A stretch of 6,175 bases of DNA from an uncultured Rhodospirillaceae bacterium (lineage in GTDB: Bacteria > Pseudomonadota > Alphaproteobacteria > RF32 > CAG-239): positions 1-6,175 of the forward strand of contig OMQI01000001.1 in assembly GCA_900313185.1 (NCBI GenBank). The letters run 5' to 3'. Shown here in pieces: positions 1 to 5,035 of the stretch. The notes beneath the pieces are model-generated. The model worked only from the letters and a program-made list of their open reading frames with translations, made no database searches and was not told where the DNA came from. Numbering within the stretch: the first letter of the stretch is position 1; each line of letters opens with the position of its first letter. Both the position numbers and the translations under genes were made by a program.

Positions 1-453
1 AATCAGTTTTGCCTGAATTTCAATATCTGTAGCCTGCCCCTTAGCTCCGCCGGAAGGCTGGTGAATCATAATCTGCGAATTAGGTAAAGAATATCTTTTA
101 CCTTTGGCTCCACCCGCCAACAAGAATGAGCCCATAGAGCAAGCCTGACCGACGCAAATTGTTGCCACATCGCAAGATATATACTGCATCGTATCATACA
201 TTGCCAAACCGGAAGTAACCACTCCACCCGGTGAATTGATATATAAAGCTATGTCCTTTTTCGGATTTTCGGCTTCCAAAAACAAAAGCTGAGCACATAC
301 CAACGCCGAAACTTCATCATTAACTTCGCCGGTTAAAAATATAATTCTTTCTTTCAACAAGCGTGAAAAAATATCAAACGAACGTTCTCCTTTCGGTGTC
401 TGTTCAATAACCATAGGCACCAAAGAATTTATAACAGCAGAATTATTTGTCAT
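1..453 (-). CDS. clpP: ATP-dependent Clp protease proteolytic subunit ClpP (3' part cut off by the window edge)
   Basis: ClpP is the serine peptidase of the cytoplasmic Clp machine; tetradecameric ClpP receives unfolded substrates from ClpX or ClpA. The visible 151 residues cover about three quarters of the usual length of roughly 200. The N-terminal region has the family signature around residues 14-42 (PMVIEQTPKGERSFDIFSRL, then KERIIFLTG), then YINSPGG at 71-77. The catalytic serine is Ser106 in GQACSMGS and the catalytic histidine is His131 in MIHQPSGG; the catalytic aspartate would lie beyond the edge. The segment GQATDIEIQAK at the edge matches proteobacterial ClpP closely. The start is the ATG at 451-453, preceded by an AGGA-type ribosome binding site. 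A Cys sits directly before the active Ser where E. coli has Ala; I take this as ordinary variation. The gene upstream is not trigger factor (tig), the usual neighbour, but an unknown basic protein on the same strand. clpX may follow off-window, but this cannot be seen. Confidence 0.97.
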   Translation of the reverse strand, partial: MTNNSAVINSLVPMVIEQTPKGERSFDIFSRLLKERIIFLTGEVNDEVSALVCAQLLFLEAENPKKDIALYINSPGGVVTSGLAMYDTMQYISCDVATICVGQACSMGSFLLAGGAKGKRYSLPNSQIMIHQPSGGAKGQATDIEIQAKLI

Positions 454-470
454 TATTTATCCTCGTAATA

Positions 471-482
471 CAGATTAATCTG
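471..482. promoter_or_regulatory. Perfect 12-base palindrome in the clpP leader
   Basis: CAGATTAATCTG is fully self-complementary and lies 17 bases upstream of the clpP start codon, just before its ribosome binding site. The 74-base gap between clpP and the upstream gene shows no clear -35/-10 pair and no terminator hairpin on the minus strand. The two genes may therefore be co-transcribed, with this palindrome acting as an operator or as nothing at all. Only the symmetry is seen; function is a guess. Confidence 0.25.
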
Positions 483-527
483 ATGGTAATAAACCACAGT
501 TTGATTAAGATTTTCTAAATTTTTGTA

Positions 528-1490
528 TTATTTGTTGCGTTGCTTAGCGGAAATAATCGCTTGCAGTAAAGACATCACTTTAACTCCCGTCTTTTCCTGC
601 CAACGCTTTTTATTTTGATAGCGACGTTTATAAGTCGGAACTTTCGGGTTATTACGTGCTTTTCTGTTTATTTCTTCCTTATGCTTTTGATAATATGTGC
701 GGCAAGTTTGCGTACGATTGGCCGCCGCATTATGTTTACGATCCATTTCTTTCAGCAATTCCGGATTTTCAGCTTTAAGACGGGCTCTGTCATTATTGCG
801 GCGTTCTCTGATTTCTTCACGATTGTTTTCCCTGTATGCTCTGTTTGCCTTTCGGGAAGTAATACGGTCGTTTATTACTTGCAACAGGCTGCGATTTTGC
901 CGCCTTGTTCTTTGTTTTTCAGCTTCTACCGCCATTTTTTCGGGATGTTCGGCTCGCCATTTACGACGATATTCACGAGATTTTTTTCTGCTTAATTCCA
1001 ATTCTTCCGGCGTCATATTGGCTCGTCTGCGATGATAACATTTTTTCTGCAAATCAGGATACAAAATTTTCTGGTTAGCACCACGATACTTATTGTAGTT
1101 CTTTTTCATATGCTGATATTTACCGACATACTTACGCATAAAAACAGCGTATGCCCGTGACATATCAACATTTACAATGATGCTGCCGAAATGTTTGCTT
1201 TCGGCCTTATTCAACTTTGCAAAAGTATTTTCAAAAATTGCAAATTTTCGCCCGTCCGCCAAAGTTACTTGAGGCGGAAGCAACGAATACACCGCTTTCA
1301 ACGTTTCTTTCGGGAAAAAGGCGTGATAATGCACAATATGCTCTATATCACGATGATTCAACAACTCTGTTAAATCAATGTTTTTATTCAAAAAACTTTT
1401 GATTTCATTATCGTTTTCCGGAATACCGCCAATCCATGCACAAAACACATCGGCTAAAGTATCTATTTTGTTTTTCGTAAATTCTTTCAA
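528..1490 (-). CDS. Unrecognised, strongly basic 320-residue protein with charged helical repeats
   Basis: I do not recognise a family. The first 120 or so residues look like a folded, mixed-composition domain (Trp19, and an HIVHYHAFFP stretch at 51-60). From about residue 112 the protein becomes extremely rich in Arg, Lys, Glu, Asn and Gln. It contains loose repeats built around Tyr/Trp-Arg-x-x-(Asn/His) followed by Glu/Lys/Arg runs (WRAEHPEK at 178-185, YRENNREEIRERRN at 219-232, YYQKHKEEINRKARN at 266-280). SLLQVI at 201-206 recurs as SLLQAI at 307-312, suggesting an internal duplication. There is no signal peptide or membrane segment, so it is probably cytoplasmic. Binding to DNA or RNA is suggested only by charge; similar YYxKNKEKI-type repeats occur in phage and HNH-associated proteins, but no HNH motif is visible. 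The start is a TTG at 1488-1490: it is preceded at 7 bases by AAGGGG, an in-frame stop lies five codons further upstream, and the first in-frame ATG is only at residue 110. The coding reading is supported by length and by the candidate promoter upstream. Confidence 0.8.
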   Translation of the reverse strand: MKEFTKNKIDTLADVFCAWIGGIPENDNEIKSFLNKNIDLTELLNHRDIEHIVHYHAFFPKETLKAVYSLLPPQVTLADGRKFAIFENTFAKLNKAESKHFGSIIVNVDMSRAYAVFMRKYVGKYQHMKKNYNKYRGANQKILYPDLQKKCYHRRRANMTPEELELSRKKSREYRRKWRAEHPEKMAVEAEKQRTRRQNRSLLQVINDRITSRKANRAYRENNREEIRERRNNDRARLKAENPELLKEMDRKHNAAANRTQTCRTYYQKHKEEINRKARNNPKVPTYKRRYQNKKRWQEKTGVKVMSLLQAIISAKQRNK

Positions 1491-1497
1491 TTTTCTT

Positions 1498-1503
1498 CCC
1501 CTT
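1498..1503 (-). promoter_or_regulatory. Ribosome binding site supporting the TTG start
   Basis: On the minus strand this reads AAGGGG, seven bases before the TTG start codon of the basic 320-residue protein. It matters because no ATG is available in frame between the upstream stop codon and residue 110, so the site decides the start. Confidence 0.55.
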
Positions 1504-1509
1504 GGTTAC

Positions 1510-1538
1510 CTCATACCATAAAGCAGTACAAATTTCAA
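1510..1538 (-). promoter_or_regulatory. Candidate sigma-70 promoter for the basic 320-residue protein
   Basis: On the minus strand, TTGAAA (1533-1538, five of six matches to the consensus -35) is followed after exactly 17 bases by TATGAG (1510-1515, four of six matches to -10). It would start transcription about 15 bases before the TTG start codon, directly ahead of the ribosome binding site. This is a consensus match by eye with no experimental support. Confidence 0.4.
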
Positions 1539-1541
1539 GCC

Positions 1542-1551
1542 ATGCCGGCAT
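1542..1551. promoter_or_regulatory. Perfect 10-base palindrome between divergent promoters
   Basis: ATGCCGGCAT is self-complementary and lies four bases upstream of the candidate -35 on the minus strand and about 20 bases upstream of the candidate -35 on the plus strand. The position suits an operator shared by the two divergent genes. GCCGGC is also a common codon pair in this genome's genes, so chance is possible. Confidence 0.25.
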
Positions 1552-1570
1552 AAATATTTTATTAACTTAT

Positions 1571-1598
1571 CAGACATATACTGCCGACAAACGATAAT
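1571..1598 (+). promoter_or_regulatory. Candidate promoter of the outer-membrane-type protein gene
   Basis: CAGACA (1571-1576, four of six matches to -35), a 16-base spacer, and GATAAT (1593-1598, five of six matches to -10). This would give a short leader of about 14 bases carrying the AGGA ribosome binding site before the ATG at 1619. TATACT at 1577-1582 is an alternative -10 but lacks a partner -35. Confidence 0.35.
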
Positions 1599-1618
1599 CA
1601 TAAAAAAGGACTGGAACT

Positions 1619-2491
1619 ATGAATAATAAATTGCGTTTTTTGCTTTTACCGGCATTGATTTTGTGCGTAGCCGCCAATGCGGCTTATGCCGAAGAAACCG
1701 AGGAAAAAGCTTACGGCTGGTCTGCCGTTTTGAAAAAAGCCGGCTTGGAATTAACCTCAACCGAAGTGAAAAATTCGGAAGAATATGCAGATTCACCTAA
1801 TGCCGAACTCAGCGGTGACAGTGAAACCGTGACCAAGGGTATTTTGGATTTTTCGTTAATTGACCGACAAGAAAAATTCAAATGGGAAAACAATTTATTT
1901 GCCGAGTACGGCAAAACCAAGTTACGCCCGAAAGAAGGTCAGAATATCACCAATGAAACAGCCGATAAAATCTTGCTTTCCACCGATTTTGCTCATAAAA
2001 CGTGGAAATATTGGGATGCTTACGTCGGTCCGTTCGTTGATTTGGCTTACCAAACCGAATTTGAAAAGAACGATGATGCGCCACGCACCAAAATAGCCAG
2101 AGGTATGACCGGTTTAAAATTGTTTGACGGTAAATATATCGAAAGTTTATATGCGGCGATTGTCGGCGAATATGATTTTACCTACAAACACGATAAAACC
2201 ACTAAACTGGCATATGAAATCGGCCTTAAAGGAGCTTATCAATTGCGTGAAGGCGTAAATTTCAATTTAGACACTTACTTCCGTGATTATGTTAAATACA
2301 GCTCCTACAATGCCAAAGACTTTGAGTATGAATACAGTCTTAAAGGCAATATGATGGTTGATGTGTATGGCGGCTTCAAAATGGGACCGTATGTTCAATA
2401 CTTCCGTGCACAAGACCGAGGTTCTAAAAAATACGGTAGCAGCACCATTCTCGGTATAGAGGCTTCCTACGGTGGAGAATGGGGATTATAA
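1619..2491 (+). CDS. Exported protein, probable outer-membrane beta-barrel, family uncertain
   Basis: A 290-residue protein with a textbook Sec signal peptide: basic start (MNNKLR), hydrophobic core at about 7-19, and a probable cleavage after Ala24 (AAYA, then EETEE). The mature part has no long hydrophobic helix. It is rich in Tyr, Trp, Lys and Asp in short alternating stretches typical of antiparallel membrane strands, such as 130-147, 175-190, 196-227, 238-265 and 275-288, with turns rich in Gly, Asn and Asp. The layout (an early strand pair, a Thr-Ala-Asp-Lys-Ile segment at 114-118, then paired strands) loosely recalls the DUF3078/DUF481 group of outer membrane proteins; this is a resemblance, not an identification. 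The last residue is Leu after Trp-Gly rather than the usual terminal Phe. AGGA lies eight bases before the ATG. The gene stands alone, with a promoter candidate in front and a strong terminator behind. Function is unknown. Confidence 0.9.
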   Translation: MNNKLRFLLLPALILCVAANAAYAEETEEKAYGWSAVLKKAGLELTSTEVKNSEEYADSPNAELSGDSETVTKGILDFSLIDRQEKFKWENNLFAEYGKTKLRPKEGQNITNETADKILLSTDFAHKTWKYWDAYVGPFVDLAYQTEFEKNDDAPRTKIARGMTGLKLFDGKYIESLYAAIVGEYDFTYKHDKTTKLAYEIGLKGAYQLREGVNFNLDTYFRDYVKYSSYNAKDFEYEYSLKGNMMVDVYGGFKMGPYVQYFRAQDRGSKKYGSSTILGIEASYGGEWGL

Positions 2492-2510
2492 TTCACCTAT
2501 TATCTCAGTA

Positions 2511-2543
2511 AAAAACGTCTTCATTTTTGAAGGCGTTTTTTTT
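2511..2543 (+). terminator. Intrinsic terminator of the outer-membrane-type protein gene
   Basis: A 13-base-pair stem (2511-2523 with 2528-2540, one G-U pair) closes a TTTT loop. The 3' arm runs into eight T residues at 2536-2543. It begins 19 bases after the stop codon, on the same strand as the gene, and separates it from the following unknown gene. Confidence 0.9.
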
Positions 2544-2575
2544 ATGCACAGAAACAATTGTTAACGCAATGTGAT

Positions 2576-2603
2576 GTGACGTGTAAGTAAAAATTAATAA
2601 AAT
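2576..2603 (+). promoter_or_regulatory. Weak candidate promoter for the 466-residue protein gene
   Basis: GTGACG (2576-2581, four of six matches to -35), a 16-base spacer and TAAAAT (2598-2603, five of six matches to -10) lie in the gap between the terminator and the gene. The leader would be about 40 bases. A small perfect palindrome, AACAATTGTT, sits at 2553-2562 just upstream. The preceding terminator argues that the gene needs its own promoter; this is the best match I see, but it is weak. Confidence 0.25.
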
Positions 2604-2650
2604 AACCATACCATCAAAGGTGAATTTAATAAACGGCACGGACAAAGACA

Positions 2651-4051
2651 ATGATTGATAACCCGTTTGCAAAAATATTTAAAAATGCGCTGGAAACAGA
2701 TGTTTTAAAGTCTGCAATATATACTCCTACGCAGATTAATAACTTTGAACCACGAGTTAAGCTGTTTATGGACTCGCTCAATAGGTTTATGAAGGCATCG
2801 GGACAAAAGCCGATAATCTATCAAAAGTATCTGTTTGATGAACATAAACTTTTTGAATACGCACTTTTCTTGCGTGGATATATGAGAGATGCCCAAACCA
2901 TACTGTCGGAACTGAAGCAAAAATATGCGGTTGACACCGACTTGATTAACCTGTTTGAAGCTTCCAGCCGCTACGTTGTCGCCTGCAACAATCATCTTGA
3001 TGATAAAAGAGTTTTCGATAACAGCGTGAATTATTGTTCTTGGAAAATAGACTTATCTTCCGGTTTGCAAAATGCCACTTATCAGCCGGTAACACAAAGC
3101 AACAAATCAAGACACAATTTGTATCTTTTTATGCCTTTCCGCTTGAAAGATAACGAGCAAATGCTTAATACGTGGATATACAAAAATATGCGCAAATCGT
3201 TGGATAATCCTGACATTTTCGGGAAAAAAGTTGATGCATATGCGGTATTTTATCCGATACAAAAATCGAGATGTTCCAACATTACATCACTGCTGAAAAC
3301 ACTAAAATACGGCAATGATTTTTATGAACCTGAAGACGTGGAATTTGTAAAAAATCACTGGGCTGAATTTATAGCTAAAAATATTAAATTTGAAGATAAC
3401 GGAAAAATAGTAGCCACCGAAAAATATTCTGCCGAAGAATTAAATGCCAATTTCAGAAACATTACCATTTTCAGCTATTGTGCAGGAACGGCTAATGCAC
3501 ACCGTTGTCTTAATGTATTACACAATATCACCGAGCAGATATACGGAAAAGAAATTGCCGAAAAAGCTATGAAAAACGTATTTGTTACCTCATACGGCTT
3601 TTTACCGCCTCGTGAAAAATTATATTACTCCGGTGTTCACTTTTATACCAACAAAGCAAATGACACCAATTGTCGTGAACCTTTTGTAAATCTTAATAAC
3701 CACGAATTATATGAAAGAACAAAATGCCGTCGCCAAGATGATGCGGCACGCATAAGTATTATGCCGGACAAACAAAACTTTGTAATAGCATTAAAAATGC
3801 CGGAAAAAACCGTAATCTGCGATAATGAAAACACTAAAGTGTTTAAAGATGAAGAATTCGGTCATAGCTTAAGCAATGTAAATACGCCTAATTTGGCATC
3901 GCAATACAATTACGCCCATAATATATTTAAATCTGTCTTGGAAAACAGCAGTATGGGAAAACGAGGAAGAGATGTGTTACAAAGTAACACTAAGCGTACA
4001 GATTTTTCACTTTTGAATTCAGCTATAATCGGGAAAAGACAATATCTGTAA
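2651..4051 (+). CDS. Unrecognised 466-residue cytoplasmic protein with a Cys nucleophile-elbow-like motif
   Basis: I do not recognise a family by name. There is no signal peptide or membrane segment. Residues 1-115 look mostly helical. From about 155 the pattern alternates hydrophobic strands and helices: NLYLFMPF (156-163), DAYAVFYPI (195-203), a helix at about 226-244, ITIFSYCAGT (271-280) followed by helix ANAHRCLNVLHNI, then NVFVTSYGF (309-317) and FVIALKMP (377-384). Ser275-Tyr-Cys277-Ala-Gly279 fits the small-x-nucleophile-x-small elbow of alpha/beta hydrolases with Cys in place of Ser, as in dienelactone hydrolase. His405 in EFGHSLSN is a reasonable candidate for the late catalytic histidine. 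This is inference from a short motif and strand order. The C-terminal 35 residues are basic and probably flexible. The ATG at 2651 is the first in-frame start after a stop codon at 2630, but its ribosome binding site (GGA at eight bases) is weak. The gene is flanked by terminators and appears to be a single-gene unit. Confidence 0.85.
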   Translation: MIDNPFAKIFKNALETDVLKSAIYTPTQINNFEPRVKLFMDSLNRFMKASGQKPIIYQKYLFDEHKLFEYALFLRGYMRDAQTILSELKQKYAVDTDLINLFEASSRYVVACNNHLDDKRVFDNSVNYCSWKIDLSSGLQNATYQPVTQSNKSRHNLYLFMPFRLKDNEQMLNTWIYKNMRKSLDNPDIFGKKVDAYAVFYPIQKSRCSNITSLLKTLKYGNDFYEPEDVEFVKNHWAEFIAKNIKFEDNGKIVATEKYSAEELNANFRNITIFSYCAGTANAHRCLNVLHNITEQIYGKEIAEKAMKNVFVTSYGFLPPREKLYYSGVHFYTNKANDTNCREPFVNLNNHELYERTKCRRQDDAARISIMPDKQNFVIALKMPEKTVICDNENTKVFKDEEFGHSLSNVNTPNLASQYNYAHNIFKSVLENSSMGKRGRDVLQSNTKRTDFSLLNSAIIGKRQYL

Positions 4052-4052
4052 T

Positions 4053-4080
4053 AAAAAAGCTTCCTTCCGGAAGCCTTTTT
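4053..4080. terminator. Bidirectional terminator between convergent genes
   Basis: The stem GCTTCC/GGAAGC (4059-4064 with 4069-4074, loop TTCC) is flanked by six A on the left and, after one C, five T on the right. Read on the plus strand it ends the 466-residue protein gene, whose stop codon is immediately before it. Read on the minus strand, the stem runs directly into six T and lies about 15 bases past the aquaporin stop codon. It therefore suits both converging genes. Confidence 0.88.
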
Positions 4081-4094
4081 ATTACATTTAAGCA

Positions 4095-4907
4095 TCATTT
4101 TGCCGCTTGTTTATGGGAATTATTATTGCGGCGAGACGCATGATAACCTTGAGAACGGCGATAGGTTGTCGACTTTTTTTCCGAATTATTGTATTCTGGT
4201 TTTCTGCCTCTTATTTCACATTGTCCGTTTTTGCAACCGCAATTACAGCAAAAACGTGAACATAATCCGGCCAAAATGCCGGCAACAGCTGGAACAACTA
4301 AAAACAGCCATAACTGGCTCATTGCTTTACCGCCGACAAACAATGCCGGACCGAAGCTGCGCGCCGGATTCACCGAAACACCGGTAATCTGCAAACCTAA
4401 AATATGCAAAACAACAAGTGTCAAACCGATAACAACACCGGCAATTTTCAAATCTCCTTCAGTGGTTTTAAGTATTACTTTAATAAATATAAAAGTAGCG
4501 ATAAACTCAAAAATAGCGGCACTTATAATATCATAACCGCTGCCGTAGCCTTCTCCCCAACCGTTTTGTCCCAAACCTTGAGTAGCAACATCATATCCGG
4601 TTAAATGGCCGGATAGCATAAGCAAGAGTATGGCTGCTCCGGCTATTGCACCCAAAAACTGAAAAATAATGTAACCTATGGCATTTTTTACACTCATTCT
4701 GCCGGAACACAAAACACCTAAAGTCACAGCCGGATTCACGTGTGCTCCCGAAACCGGTCCGATAGCATAGACCATTGCCGTTAAAGCCAAACCGAATGCC
4801 AGTGCTATTCCTACATTACCAACCTGAGTCGCTGAAAACACTACCGTTCCGCAACCTATAAACACCAAAACAAATGTTCCGAACATTTCTGCAATATATT
4901 TCTTCAT
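4095..4907 (-). CDS. aqpZ: Aquaporin Z-type water channel (MIP family) with a Cys-rich, basic C-terminal tail
   Basis: A 270-residue inner-membrane channel of the major intrinsic protein family, which allows rapid passive passage of water in response to osmotic change. Six hydrophobic segments are visible, with the two half-helix motifs SGAHVNPAVT (53-62, Asn-Pro-Ala at 58-60) and VSVNPARSFGPAL (177-189, Asn-Pro-Ala at 180-182). By alignment with E. coli AqpZ the selectivity filter is Phe38, His168, Val177 and Arg183. The His and Arg favour a water channel over a glycerol facilitator; Val replaces the E. coli Thr. The start is ATG 4905-4907, chosen because GAGGAGG lies six bases upstream and the protein then begins MKKYIAEMFGTF as in AqpZ; a longer in-frame ATG at 5000 adds an unlikely basic leader. 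The tail is unusual: about 50 residues beyond the last helix, with Cys at 216, 220, 221, 223, 225 and 230, then a Lys/Arg/Ser/Asn-rich end. The gene diverges from bcp. Confidence 0.95.
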   Translation of the reverse strand: MKKYIAEMFGTFVLVFIGCGTVVFSATQVGNVGIALAFGLALTAMVYAIGPVSGAHVNPAVTLGVLCSGRMSVKNAIGYIIFQFLGAIAGAAILLLMLSGHLTGYDVATQGLGQNGWGEGYGSGYDIISAAIFEFIATFIFIKVILKTTEGDLKIAGVVIGLTLVVLHILGLQITGVSVNPARSFGPALFVGGKAMSQLWLFLVVPAVAGILAGLCSRFCCNCGCKNGQCEIRGRKPEYNNSEKKSTTYRRSQGYHASRRNNNSHKQAAK

Positions 4908-4913
4908 CAAATA

Positions 4914-4920
4914 CCTCCTC
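4914..4920 (-). promoter_or_regulatory. Strong ribosome binding site fixing the aqpZ start
   Basis: GAGGAGG on the minus strand, six bases before the ATG at 4907. It decides in favour of this start over the in-frame ATG at 5000. Confidence 0.85.
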
Positions 4921-4950
4921 AATAAAAAGTACTGTTTCAGCTTATTGTTT

Positions 4951-4972
4951 TTAGCTTGTAGATAAAAGCTAA
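4951..4972. promoter_or_regulatory. Inverted repeat in the aqpZ/bcp divergent region
   Basis: TTAGCTT (4951-4957) and AAGCTAA (4966-4972) form perfect 7-base arms around an 8-base spacer, roughly midway between the two divergent start codons (4907 and 5036). On the plus strand it is followed by a T-rich run (4973-4983), which makes it look somewhat like a terminator. No plus-strand gene ends there, so an operator acting on one or both genes is the likelier reading. It overlaps no coding sequence once the start codons are set by the ribosome binding sites. Confidence 0.35.
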
Positions 4973-4975
4973 TTT

Positions 4976-5005
4976 TTGTTTTTCTCCACACTTTTATCAT
5001 ATATT
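4976..5005 (+). promoter_or_regulatory. Candidate promoter of bcp
   Basis: TTGTTT (4976-4981, three of six matches to -35), an 18-base spacer, and TATATT (5000-5005, five of six matches to -10); TATTAT at 5002-5007 is an equally good -10. The inverted repeat at 4951-4972 abuts the -35. No convincing promoter was found for aqpZ on the opposite strand. Confidence 0.3.
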
Positions 5006-5022
5006 ATCTGTGTAACACTAAC

Positions 5023-5028
5023 AGGAGG
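5023..5028 (+). promoter_or_regulatory. Strong ribosome binding site fixing the bcp start
   Basis: AGGAGG seven bases before the ATG at 5036. It selects this start over the in-frame ATG at 4976, whose extra 20 residues are hydrophobic, do not resemble a peroxiredoxin, and run through the promoter candidate and this site. Confidence 0.85.
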
Positions 5029-5035
5029 ACATAAA

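Noticed and set aside
615..1035. Two plus-strand open frames with hydrophobic, membrane-like translations
   Set aside because: They lie opposite the Arg/Lys-rich part of the minus-strand 320-residue gene. Reverse reading of such codons gives hydrophobic runs, and neither frame has a convincing ribosome binding site.
4100..4604. Plus-strand open frames across the aquaporin gene
   Set aside because: They are opposite-strand shadows of a confidently identified gene and have no family resemblance.
4951..4983. Plus-strand intrinsic terminator before bcp
   Set aside because: The stem is short and A+T-rich, and no plus-strand gene ends upstream that would need it; an operator is the likelier reading.
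4908..5000. Longer aquaporin start at 5000
   Set aside because: The 31 extra residues are basic and not membrane-leader-like, would run through the inverted repeat, and are unlike AqpZ. The ATG at 4907 has an ideal ribosome binding site.
4976..5035. Longer Bcp start at 4976
   Set aside because: The 20 extra residues are hydrophobic and unrelated to peroxiredoxins, and AGGAGG at 5023 points to the ATG at 5036.
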